Below, piece by piece: positions 1 through 7,007 of a stretch of 7,456 bases of DNA. Origin of the DNA: Candidatus Kapaibacterium sp. (GTDB lineage Bacteria; Bacteroidota; Ignavibacteria; Kapaibacteriales; UBA2268); contig JAUQWR010000690.1 in the NCBI GenBank assembly GCA_030835065.1, forward strand, positions 1 through 7,456. Direction: 5' to 3'. The stretch's first letter is position 1, and each line of letters starts with the position of its first letter. A model generated the notes under the pieces. That model saw only the letters and a list, made by a program, of their open reading frames with translations. It did no database searches and was not told the DNA's origin. The translations under genes were made by a program, and so were the position numbers.

Positions 1-397
1 TGCTTTCATGACTGCAAATCTACTTACTCATACTAAATTATTTGCTTGTGGTATTGCTAGAAGTGGTGCTTACAATAGAACTTTGACTCCTTTTGGATTT
101 CAAAACGAACAAAGAAGTTATTGGGAAGCAAGCAATGTCTATAATACAATGTCGCCTTTTATGAACGCTGAAAAAATGAAAACTCCTTTGCTTTTGGTTC
201 ATGGAGATGCCGATAATAATCCAGGTACTTTTACATTGCAAACTGAAAGATATTTCCAAGCTTTGAAAGGGCTTGGTGCTCCTGTGAGAATGGTATTGCT
301 ACCAAAAGAAAGCCATAGCTATGTAGCAAAAGAAAATATTTTACATCTGCTTTGGGAACAAGATCAAATGTTCGAAAAATATTTAAAGAAAAAATAA
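1..397 (+). CDS. S9 family glutamyl endopeptidase (CGEP-like), C-terminal fragment
   Basis: This is the 3' end of a gene that starts before the window. The frame is open from base 2 (codons Ala-Phe before the ATG at 8), so that ATG is internal. The fragment is the end of an alpha/beta-hydrolase catalytic domain. Ala-Phe-Met-Thr-Ala-Asn continues the family's GHSYGAFMTAN nucleophile elbow, so the catalytic Ser lies about three codons off the left edge. The charge-relay Asp is the second Asp of HGDADNN (codon 212-214), and the His is in KESHSY (codon 314-316). The segments CGIARSGAYNRTLTPFGFQ and NNPGT closely resemble, from memory, plant chloroplast glutamyl endopeptidase (subfamily S9D), which cuts after Glu in peptides. 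The usual beta-propeller and any signal peptide would be upstream, so location cannot be judged. The gene ends normally with TAA and a terminator follows at once. The S9 assignment is firm and Glu specificity is inferred from similarity. Confidence 0.9.
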   Translation, partial: AFMTANLLTHTKLFACGIARSGAYNRTLTPFGFQNEQRSYWEASNVYNTMSPFMNAEKMKTPLLLVHGDADNNPGTFTLQTERYFQALKGLGAPVRMVLLPKESHSYVAKENILHLLWEQDQMFEKYLKKK

Positions 398-420
398 TAT
401 CGAATAATTAAAAAAATGAT

Positions 421-465
421 AGAGAGGCTGAATTAAATCGATGATTAATTCGGTCTCTTTTTTTT
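421..465 (+). terminator. Intrinsic terminator after the S9 peptidase gene
   Basis: A long stem of about 16 pairs (421-436 with 445-460, including two or three G-T pairs) closes an 8-base loop. The right arm runs straight into eight T residues (458-465). It starts 24 bases after the peptidase stop and lies 27 bases before the next gene, so it should end the peptidase transcript and isolate the VOC gene. Confidence 0.88.
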
Positions 466-492
466 GTAAATATAGTCAATAAAGGAAATAAT

Positions 493-909
493 ATGATAAA
501 GGATATATGGTTTAGTTTACCAGCAAAAGATCTTGCTAAGTCAAAGCAATTTTTTGAAAAAATGGAATTTAGATTTCATCCAAGAGATATAGAAAGCGAT
601 ATTATGTTTGGATTATTAGTAGGGAAAAAGGATGTAATGGTAATGATGGTGGTAGAAGATAAATTCAAAGAATTTGCCATGGACAATGTTTGGGATAAAG
701 AAACAGGTTCTCAGTTTTTAATGTCGTTCGATATGGAGTCCAAAGTTGAAATAGACTCAATGTATGAGAAAGCGAAAGCTGCAGGAGCCGAAATATTTGC
801 AAAACCTATGGAATCTGGGTGGCTTTATGGTTTTGGTTTTAAAGATCCTGATGGGCATAGATGGAATCCTATTTATATGGATTATAGCAAATTAGATGCT
901 ATTGAATAA
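493..909 (+). CDS. VOC family (glyoxalase/bleomycin-resistance fold) protein
   Basis: This 138-residue protein has the length and pattern of a single VOC subunit: two beta-alpha-beta-beta-beta modules (about residues 3-55 and 72-130). The second module ends in the hallmark FKDPDGHRWNPIYMD (116-130). An AAAGGA ribosome site lies about 8 bases before the ATG. VOC proteins include metal-dependent lyases, isomerases, dioxygenases and drug-binding proteins. Here the usual first-strand His is absent (IWFSLP), and the usual Glu of the C-terminal W-E motif is Asn125. A glyoxalase I type metal site is therefore doubtful, and the reaction or ligand cannot be told. There is no signal peptide, so it is probably cytosolic. 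It sits alone between two terminators, so it is probably transcribed as a single gene. Confidence 0.88.
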   Translation: MIKDIWFSLPAKDLAKSKQFFEKMEFRFHPRDIESDIMFGLLVGKKDVMVMMVVEDKFKEFAMDNVWDKETGSQFLMSFDMESKVEIDSMYEKAKAAGAEIFAKPMESGWLYGFGFKDPDGHRWNPIYMDYSKLDAIE

Positions 910-973
910 TTTTAATATGAGTTTTTTGAATAGAAATGTATACTTGAATTTGTATAAGGCTTAATAAAAATTG

Positions 974-1010
974 AACACCCCAAAAGCAATTTGAAAACTT
1001 TTGGGGTGTT
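974..1010. terminator. Bidirectional terminator between convergent genes
   Basis: A perfect 13-bp stem (AACACCCCAAAAG at 974-986 with its complement at 998-1010) encloses an 11-base loop. It lies between the VOC gene stop (909) and the convergent M49 gene stop (1044). On the minus strand the hairpin is followed by CAATTTTTATT, a fair U-tract. On the plus strand the follow-on TAATATTTAA is weaker. It probably serves both genes and works best for the leftward one. Confidence 0.85.
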
Positions 1011-1043
1011 TAATATTTAAACAGGCTATTTTAGAATATTTGA

Positions 1044-2708
1044 TTAATAAGCATAGCTAGTGTTAATATCTCTTGGAATAGACTTTAATTTATTTACAGT
1101 TTGAGTAATTTCGTCATTTACTTTACCATATTTTTCGATAATCTTACCTGCTTCATCATAATTACCATTAGCTTGGCAAGTAAGAATCAAATTAGCTAAT
1201 TCAGCTACTTTATCGAAGAATATTTTATCGTCCCAAGTGAATGTGCCCTCGGCATTACGAATAATAGCACCACTATTGCGCAAGAAATTCAATTGAATTA
1301 AATTTGCCTGACCATGAGCAGAGTTTGTACCAAAACGCAATGAACGATAAAGACCGGCAATATATGTAGCAATAGATTGTTTGATATATTCAGGGCTTAC
1401 TTTACCCATTTCTAATAAATGCTTGTGATTGTACATACTCAAAATATCGGCTTTAGTTTCTTCGATAGCAGAATATCTTTCTTTCAAAGCTTTGCGAACA
1501 GTTAGTTCTTTGCTACCAAACACAAAACCTCTGCCTAAAGTATGAGAAACTTCATGAAGAGTAACGAAGCTTGTAAATGCTTTTTTGTCGGTATATTTAC
1601 GAATATCAGTAGTTAGAATAATATCCCCGATTGGTTTTACAATCTTATCAAATTTAGCTTCCATCATATTTTTATACATAGATTTTTTGCCGCCTTTAGT
1701 TTCGTGCACTTTTGGATCGTTAGGCAGAGCAGCAGCAATAGTTTTAGTACCGCTTTGGCAATCACCGGCAAAATAGACAACATTTACAATTTGAAGAATT
1801 TCGTTTTCAGTTTTTACTGGATCGATAAATTTTTTGTCGATAGGAAGGCGCAATTGAAATTCAGGAATATGTGCTTTGAACATATCCAATTCTTTTGAGG
1901 CTTCAATATCTTTTACCATAACAACAGCTTCGTGAGCAGTTTTATAGTTGTAGAGAGCATCTTCATAATTTTCGATAGGACCAATAACAACATCAATATT
2001 GTTGTCTTTAATATCCATCCAAGCCATATCGCTTTCGTAGTAATCATCAGTGCGTATAGCTTTAGCTCTAAGTTTTAAATAATTTTTCAAAGTTGGGTTG
2101 TCTGCCAATTCAGCAGCTTCATCCAATTTATCAGCTAATTGTTTGACTTCCGGATAGAATTGGTTGAAAGGAATGGCTTTGAGTTTGCCATTTTCTCTAA
2201 CCACAACAGTATATTGGCTTTCGAGAGCAGCTTTTTCAGAAGGATTAGCTTTAATATAATCTTCGAATTCTTGTTTAGTCATATCGAGTGGATAATAGGC
2301 AGCACCATCATATTTTTTTTCAGAACCGGTGCCGACAAATCTCTTATTTTCGTTTAGAATATCATAAGGTCCATAGTTGATATTAACGTATTCCAACATA
2401 GCTTTAGCATCAGGAGTATTTAATTTTGCTAAAGAATCTCTAACAGCAATACCATCGTGCGAAGATTGTTTCCAAAAGATAGCATCGCATAGTTTAGCAG
2501 CCTCGACTAATTTGAGAACTAAAGCTTTTTCTCTTTCGCTTAAGTGAGACATGTCTGCAGTAATTTTTGTAGGTGCATAAGCTTCGGATAATAGTTTTAC
2601 TTGTTCTGCTTCTGGAGATAATTTAGCCTCGCTAGCAGTTCCCGGCTTATTGCAAGCTATAACGGAAAGACACATAATACCTGCCGATAAAATACTTAAA
2701 AATTTCAT
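1044..2708 (-). CDS. Dipeptidyl-peptidase III-like (M49) lipoprotein with HEVSH zinc motif
   Basis: The product is 554 residues from ATG 2708. An in-frame GTG lies two codons upstream at 2714 but overlaps the GGAG site, so the ATG is preferred. The N-terminus is a lipoprotein signal: Lys, a hydrophobic stretch and LSVIAC, with Cys19 as the likely lipidated residue. M49 features follow in order: YGPYDILNENKRF (about 112-124), IGPIENYED (242-250), HEVSH (385-389), EETKAD (416-421) and AHGQAN near His465. Expected roles are zinc ligands His385, His389 and Glu417, catalytic Glu386, and His465 as transition-state stabiliser. M49 enzymes remove dipeptides from the N-terminus of short peptides. The classic motif is the hexapeptide HExxGH; this protein has the five-residue form reported for Caldithrix abyssi DPP III. 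A lipid anchor implies action in the periplasm or on the outer membrane, probably in peptide utilisation. The family call is strong and the exact specificity is inferred. Confidence 0.88.
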   Translation of the reverse strand: MKFLSILSAGIMCLSVIACNKPGTASEAKLSPEAEQVKLLSEAYAPTKITADMSHLSEREKALVLKLVEAAKLCDAIFWKQSSHDGIAVRDSLAKLNTPDAKAMLEYVNINYGPYDILNENKRFVGTGSEKKYDGAAYYPLDMTKQEFEDYIKANPSEKAALESQYTVVVRENGKLKAIPFNQFYPEVKQLADKLDEAAELADNPTLKNYLKLRAKAIRTDDYYESDMAWMDIKDNNIDVVIGPIENYEDALYNYKTAHEAVVMVKDIEASKELDMFKAHIPEFQLRLPIDKKFIDPVKTENEILQIVNVVYFAGDCQSGTKTIAAALPNDPKVHETKGGKKSMYKNMMEAKFDKIVKPIGDIILTTDIRKYTDKKAFTSFVTLHEVSHTLGRGFVFGSKELTVRKALKERYSAIEETKADILSMYNHKHLLEMGKVSPEYIKQSIATYIAGLYRSLRFGTNSAHGQANLIQLNFLRNSGAIIRNAEGTFTWDDKIFFDKVAELANLILTCQANGNYDEAGKIIEKYGKVNDEITQTVNKLKSIPRDINTSYAY

Positions 2709-2713
2709 ATTCA

Positions 2714-2717
2714 CTCC
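2714..2717 (-). promoter_or_regulatory. Ribosome binding site GGAG for the M49 lipoprotein
   Basis: Read on the minus strand, GGAG is followed by five bases (TGAAT) and then ATG at 2708. The alternative GTG at 2714-2712 shares its first base with this site and so cannot be served by it. This fixes the start at 2708. Confidence 0.7.
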
Positions 2718-2795
2718 GTTTTTGAAAAATATGTTTTAAATCATTTTTTGTTTATTTAATTTGGTAAATTAGTAAAAAGCATGCATTCAATAAAG

Positions 2796-2826
2796 TAAAA
2801 TTATGAAATGTTTGAAAGCACACAAA
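2796..2826 (-). promoter_or_regulatory. Possible Bacteroidota-type promoter for the M49 gene
   Basis: On the minus strand TTTG (2826-2823) is followed after exactly 19 bases by TAATTTTA (2803-2796). The Bacteroidota housekeeping promoter is TTTG at -33 and TAnnTTTG at -7, so only the last base of the second element differs. Transcription would start near 2789 and leave an untranslated leader of about 80 bases. The -33 element overlaps the region of the divergent gene's ribosome site. In DNA this A+T-rich a chance match is possible. Confidence 0.35.
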
Positions 2827-2831
2827 AGGAG
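2827..2831 (+). promoter_or_regulatory. Ribosome binding site AGGAG for the response regulator
   Basis: AGGAG is separated from ATG 2837 by five bases (TATTG). The in-frame TTG at 2834 would be only two bases away and is rejected as the start. Confidence 0.75.
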
Positions 2832-2836
2832 TATTG

Positions 2837-4228
2837 ATGGACATATTATTAGTTGACGATCAGGAAATAAGCAGAGGCACTCTTGCAGAGTTTCTCGATG
2901 GTTTACTCGGTTATAATGTCGTGCAATGCGATGATGGAGTCAAAGCTTTGAAAGAAGTAGAGAAAAAAAGCTTTGATTTGGTGCTTACTGATATTAGAAT
3001 GCCTAATATGAATGGATTGGAGCTTCTCGAAAGAATAAAAAACAGCGACAAAACCAAGCATATTCCTGTAGTTCTATTTACTGGTTTTGCAGAAATCGAT
3101 ACAGCTGTCAAAGCTTTAAGATTAGGTGCTTATGATTATTTATTAAAGCCAATAAATATAAACAGGCTAAATGAGCTTATTGATGAGCTTTCAAATAAAA
3201 AGCCAATAAATGACAAATCCAATCAGCCGCCAATCCCTAGAATTTTTAGAAAAGGCGGGATTCATGAGGTGCCTGGAATTGGCAGAATTGGTGTCTTTTC
3301 TAAGGCTCAAAGCGAAATTATGCAAATGGCTTATACTTATAGTTCTGATAGGTCTGTGCCTGTATTGATCGAAGGCGAGACAGGTACTGGCAAAGAAATT
3401 ATAGCAACAATTATTCATCATGGCGAAAGTTTTAATCATAATCCATTTATAAGTATAAACTGCTCGGCAATAAGCCCTACACTTTTTGAATCTGAATTAT
3501 TCGGATACGAAGGAGGTAGCTTTACAGGAGCAAAGTCAAAAGGTATGCAAGGTAAGTTTGAACTTGCAAATGGTGGTACATTATTTCTCGATGAAGTAGG
3601 TGAAATGCCACTAGATCTTCAACCAAAATTATTAAGAGCTATCCAGGAAAAAGCTATATTTAGAGTAGGTGCCAGCAAAAAAGTCGATTTAGACGTAAGA
3701 ATTGTAGCTGCTACTAATCGAAATTTAGTAGAGTTGGTAGAAAAAGGATTATTCCGAGAGGATTTATATCATAGAATTAATACAGGTAAAATCAATACAA
3801 TTCCTTTGAGAATTCAGAAAGAAGCAATTGCACCATTAGCTCAGATGATAATGCTCGAAATGGCAAATAAACGAAAAAAAGAATTTAGAGCCATATCGCC
3901 CGAAGCAGTTGCAATTTTGGAATCTTATGCCTGGACTGGCAATATTAGAGAGCTGATTAACGTGATTGATAGAGTTGTATTATTATATGATGCACCAGAA
4001 ATAATGCCATCTCATTTGGATTTTATTTCAAAAGTATTTACAGACAAAAGCTCTAGTGGGTTTGTACTTAGTCCTGAATCAAATTTTGTTTTGCCTGAAA
4101 ATGAACTCGATTTGGAAAAGCTCGAAAGAGTGATTGTTCAGAAAGCATTAATAAAATTTGATGGAAATAAAACAAAAACTGCGGATTATTTGAAAACAAC
4201 CCGCAGCGCTTTGAGAAGTAAACTTTAA
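2837..4228 (+). CDS. NtrC-family sigma-54-dependent response regulator
   Basis: This 463-residue cytosolic regulator has three domains. The receiver (1-120) has Asp7/Asp8, phospho-acceptor Asp52 in DLVLTDIRMPNMNG, Thr82 and Lys104. The AAA+ sigma-54 activator domain (about 147-385) has Walker A GETGTGKE (180-187), the sigma-54 contact loop GSFTGA (227-232), Walker B GTLFLDE (247-253), ATNR (292-295), arginine-finger candidates in FREDLYHR and a TGNIREL sensor II. The C-terminus is a Fis-type helix-turn-helix (about 425-463). Such proteins, once phosphorylated by a histidine kinase, hydrolyse ATP to open promoters held by sigma-54 polymerase. Deviations from consensus are Ser for Ala in the loop, RIQKEAI instead of the common RERxEDI, and an end at RSKL just after the recognition helix. 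All catalytic residues are kept, so it should be functional. No kinase or sigma-54 gene lies in the window, so signal and targets are unknown. It is divergent from the M49 gene. Confidence 0.95.
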   Translation: MDILLVDDQEISRGTLAEFLDGLLGYNVVQCDDGVKALKEVEKKSFDLVLTDIRMPNMNGLELLERIKNSDKTKHIPVVLFTGFAEIDTAVKALRLGAYDYLLKPININRLNELIDELSNKKPINDKSNQPPIPRIFRKGGIHEVPGIGRIGVFSKAQSEIMQMAYTYSSDRSVPVLIEGETGTGKEIIATIIHHGESFNHNPFISINCSAISPTLFESELFGYEGGSFTGAKSKGMQGKFELANGGTLFLDEVGEMPLDLQPKLLRAIQEKAIFRVGASKKVDLDVRIVAATNRNLVELVEKGLFREDLYHRINTGKINTIPLRIQKEAIAPLAQMIMLEMANKRKKEFRAISPEAVAILESYAWTGNIRELINVIDRVVLLYDAPEIMPSHLDFISKVFTDKSSSGFVLSPESNFVLPENELDLEKLERVIVQKALIKFDGNKTKTADYLKTTRSALRSKL

Positions 4229-4230
4229 TA

Positions 4231-6255
4231 TTATTTTACTTGTGTTTCGATTGTAATTGTAACAGTTCTGCAATAGAATCTTGCTTCTGGGGTTGTGTTT
4301 TCGTAGAGCAAAGTAGATTCGCCAACACCTTTGACTATTGCATTATCAATTTTCAATCTTTTAGCAACTGCATTTGCACGAGCATTAGAAATTTTTTGAT
4401 TCACATCAGTTTCGCCCATACTATCGGTATAGCCTGTAATATATACAGTTGATTGAGGAGTAATTCTCGATTTGACAAAATCGACAACCTTTTTATGCTC
4501 TTTTCCTAAATCGGAAGAAGCATAATCGAATAAGATAAGGCTATAATGTTCGTAAGCTTTGTCTTCTCTTAGTTCGAGTCGTTTACGGTCGATAGTAAGC
4601 TGCTCTACAGGAATTCTTTTATTATCAATATTAATTGATTGTCCAAGTTTATCAGTAGCTTTAAAACCATAAATTAAGTTTCCTGGGCGGCTAGGACTGC
4701 TTTCGTCTTTATCTTTAATTTCCCAAACTAGTTCGTTTGGCAAATCTTCACTACCTTCAAATTTTTTAATAAGATCACCATTTTGCCTTACGTTGATTTC
4801 CCATTTTTTTAAGCCGGCAGAAGAATTTACTTTTGGAATGAATTTGAGATTAGTATTTGAAATCACTCTTAGTGTATCACCAGTCATTACAGGTTCGATT
4901 ATTTCTTTATTCGAAGGAATAATTTCGACTCTGCGATTTTCGTCGTCAGTGCCTTTATCTTCAGACATTGTAGCTTCTTTAGGCAGGTTTCGTGCAGTCA
5001 ATTTAATGCGTTTTGGATCAATATTCCAGACATCGACAAAGTAATTTTTGATTGTCTCAGCACGTTTCATTGACAATTCTTTATTATTCTTTTCTGCGCC
5101 AGTATTAGAATTGTTGCCGATTAATTCAATTTTTGTATCAGGATTATCAATTAATCTTTTTGCAATAATATTTAGAACTTGATAGTATGTTTCAATTGCA
5201 TTTAAACTTCTCAAATCAGAATTATTGAATTTATCAATATCTTCCTTTTTTATTAATTGGTATCTTGATGGAAGCTCTGAAGAGTTTTCATCGAAAAATA
5301 TATAGTTGAGCAGTGGTCTCATATTTAAAGAAGTAAAATCTTCTATTCTCAAACTAAAGTTAGGAATTTCTTTTTGTGATGAATCAATTTCAACAACAGA
5401 AATATCTCCAGAAATAGTTGGAGGAATAGCCGGCAAATTTAATTCAGGCATAGGGATTGGAGCCGGAGGAGCTGGAGGAGGCGGTTCGCTTGGTGGGTCC
5501 AAATATTTAATAGCCAGACCTGCTCTCAGTGTGTGAGCCTTCCAAGTAGTTTCTTTCACAAAATCAGTAAATCTATAATTGAAATTTAGTTCAGGAGCAA
5601 TACGAAGCGAATTAGTCGAATTCAAAGGAAATTCGCTACTAATGCCAAAATTTAAACCAAATTGCAAAGTATTTAATTCTGGAATAGAGCCAGAAGTATC
5701 AGCCCTATAAGATTTACCATCGAGGAAAGTGCCTCTATCGGCAGGAGTTTTTATTTTTTCAATTTGAGAAAAATTGGAATTAACTAAAATATCAAAATAA
5801 GGACCTGCATTTAAAAAGATTTTATCAAAAAAAGAATATGAATAGTAAGGATAAAAATTGATAGTTTTCAATTCAGCATCAATAAAATGCGAAAAAACAC
5901 CTTGAGCCTCAATTCCATCAATTAGTATTATTTCTGTCTCATCACGTTTTAGATCGGCAATTATATTTGTAAAGCCGCCTCTAATGCCAACAAAATTATT
6001 TTCGAATAAGAAAAATTCGTACAAGGCACCAATACTAAATCCATTACCGTTACCATCAGTATATTTGGGGCAACAAGATTCGACAGTGGGGAAAGACCTA
6101 AAATCGGCATTGTGAATATTAAAATCAAAGGAAGCAAACAAGCCGAATTTATCTTTGAATCTCATTGAATCGAGCGCAGATTGATAATCATATTCTTGTG
6201 CAAAAATACAGGCAGAAGCAAAGATTAATATTAATAATCTATATAAAAATTTCAT
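4231..6255 (-). CDS. OmpA-family outer-membrane protein with two OmpA-like domains
   Basis: The 674-residue product starts at ATG 6255 behind GGGGGA. Residues 1-19 look like a signal peptide, probably cut after IFA; an ASAC at 13-16 makes a lipoprotein possible but less likely. Residues about 36-251 alternate like a small outer-membrane beta-barrel and contain a vicinal Cys pair (61-62, in SCCPKY). A proline-rich hinge follows (254-280). An OmpA-like domain (about 312-447) begins RPLLNYIFFDENSSELPSRY and ends ENRRVEI. A beta-rich spacer (about 450-560) comes next, and a second OmpA-like domain (about 571-672) carries GYTDSMG and NARANAV. OmpA C-terminal domains bind diaminopimelate in peptidoglycan through an Asp and an Arg 15 residues on. 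Domain 2 keeps both (Asp611, Arg626), while domain 1 keeps Arg398 but has Ser383 for Asp. A role in tethering outer membrane to cell wall is inferred; a part in a surface machine is also possible. Confidence 0.9.
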   Translation of the reverse strand: MKFLYRLLILIFASACIFAQEYDYQSALDSMRFKDKFGLFASFDFNIHNADFRSFPTVESCCPKYTDGNGNGFSIGALYEFFLFENNFVGIRGGFTNIIADLKRDETEIILIDGIEAQGVFSHFIDAELKTINFYPYYSYSFFDKIFLNAGPYFDILVNSNFSQIEKIKTPADRGTFLDGKSYRADTSGSIPELNTLQFGLNFGISSEFPLNSTNSLRIAPELNFNYRFTDFVKETTWKAHTLRAGLAIKYLDPPSEPPPPAPPAPIPMPELNLPAIPPTISGDISVVEIDSSQKEIPNFSLRIEDFTSLNMRPLLNYIFFDENSSELPSRYQLIKKEDIDKFNNSDLRSLNAIETYYQVLNIIAKRLIDNPDTKIELIGNNSNTGAEKNNKELSMKRAETIKNYFVDVWNIDPKRIKLTARNLPKEATMSEDKGTDDENRRVEIIPSNKEIIEPVMTGDTLRVISNTNLKFIPKVNSSAGLKKWEINVRQNGDLIKKFEGSEDLPNELVWEIKDKDESSPSRPGNLIYGFKATDKLGQSINIDNKRIPVEQLTIDRKRLELREDKAYEHYSLILFDYASSDLGKEHKKVVDFVKSRITPQSTVYITGYTDSMGETDVNQKISNARANAVAKRLKIDNAIVKGVGESTLLYENTTPEARFYCRTVTITIETQVK

Positions 6256-6273
6256 TTTTCCCCCACAAATTTC

Positions 6274-6295
6274 GAGTAATTAACTAATATTACTC
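6274..6295. repeat. Inverted repeat upstream of the OmpA-family gene
   Basis: GAGTAAT (6274-6280) and ATTACTC (6289-6295) form a perfect 7-bp inverted repeat with an 8-base spacer. It lies 19 bases before the outer-membrane protein start and 42 bases after the glycosyltransferase stop. No T-run follows on either strand, so an operator or leader hairpin is as likely as a terminator. Confidence 0.45.
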
Positions 6296-6308
6296 AAATA
6301 CCATACCA
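6294..6308 (-). promoter_or_regulatory. Weak sigma-54-like promoter upstream of the OmpA-family gene
   Basis: On the minus strand TGGTATG-GTAT-TTGA matches 8 of 11 fixed positions of the sigma-54 consensus TGGCACG-N4-TTGC. It keeps the -24 GG at the right distance but has GA instead of the near-invariant GC at -12. It would start transcription near 6282, upstream of the ribosome site. This is speculative. Confidence 0.2.
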
Positions 6309-6336
6309 AAATAAGAAAAAAATCTATAATAATCAA

Positions 6337-6984
6337 TCATTTAGACAAAAATTTATTGCAAATTGAGTCGGGACTAGTTCTATCATAAACATAAGTAGCG
6401 ACATCAGTTTTGGCAACAGTAAACTGAGATTTATAAGCTCTATCATAAAAATCTGCATCATCGGCAAAATCGAGATTATTAAATCCGCCGAGTTCGATAG
6501 CCTTAATTCTATTAATCACAAAAGTACCACCGATAGCACAATCATTTAAATGAATTTGCTTGCGAGGATTATCTTTGTCTCTAACATATTTATTGCCAAT
6601 AATATCGACAGAACCATGTAGCAGGTCAATATCTTTATACACCTGAAGTATTTGTTTTCTAATTTTTAAATGCTCTTTAAGATAATAATCGTCAGTATCC
6701 AAAAATGTAACATAAAGACCCGCTGCAGCTAATATACCAACATTACGAGATAATGGCAATCCTTTGTTTTTATGATACATATAACGAAATTTGGGATTTT
6801 CGAGGTATTGGGCAATTACTTCTTTTGTATTGTCAGAAGAGCCATCATCAACAATAATACATTCCCAGTCTGTTTCTTCTTGGTCTATAAGCGAATCTAA
6901 GGCTCTTTTGATAATATGAGCTCTATTGAAAGTACACATAATAACAGTGAAAAAAGGCACTCTATTTGGATTGATTAAAATCAT
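6337..6984 (-). CDS. Family 2 glycosyltransferase (GT-A fold)
   Basis: This 215-residue protein has no membrane segment. It opens with the nucleotide-sugar fold of GT2 enzymes: FFTVIMCTFNRAHIIKRAL (11-29), IIVDDGSSDNT (43-53, nucleotide-binding Asp46/Asp47), GLPLSRNVGI (75-84) and the metal-binding DxD equivalent FLDTDD (94-99). IGGTFVINR (151-159) and FADDADFYDRA (173-183) follow; an Asp of the latter (175 or 176) probably acts as the general base, as in the ED motif of the family. GT2 enzymes move a sugar from a nucleotide donor to a lipid, glycan or protein; donor and acceptor are unknown. It is on the short side for the family (often 250-330) but covers the catalytic domain. A GAGG site lies 8 bases before ATG 6984. 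It is on the same strand as the outer-membrane protein gene with an 81-base gap, so co-transcription is possible. Confidence 0.92.
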   Translation of the reverse strand: MILINPNRVPFFTVIMCTFNRAHIIKRALDSLIDQEETDWECIIVDDGSSDNTKEVIAQYLENPKFRYMYHKNKGLPLSRNVGILAAAGLYVTFLDTDDYYLKEHLKIRKQILQVYKDIDLLHGSVDIIGNKYVRDKDNPRKQIHLNDCAIGGTFVINRIKAIELGGFNNLDFADDADFYDRAYKSQFTVAKTDVATYVYDRTSPDSICNKFLSK

Positions 6985-7007
6985 AAAATTATCCTCAGAT
7001 TAAATAG

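Noticed and set aside
8..10. ATG at 8 as a gene start
   Set aside because: The frame is open to the left edge, and the protein continues a conserved S9 catalytic motif whose Ser lies upstream.
2709..2714. GTG at 2714 as start of the M49 lipoprotein gene
   Set aside because: It overlaps the GGAG ribosome site. ATG 2708 has a proper 5-base spacing and gives a cleaner signal peptide.
2734..2764. Possible plus-strand promoter for the regulator (TTTT-N19-TAATTTGG)
   Set aside because: Both elements carry a mismatch and the region is nearly all A and T, so the match is not better than chance.
5306..5536. Plus-strand open stretch rich in Gly codons opposite the outer-membrane protein gene
   Set aside because: It is the complement of the proline-rich hinge, with no ribosome site and no recognisable product.
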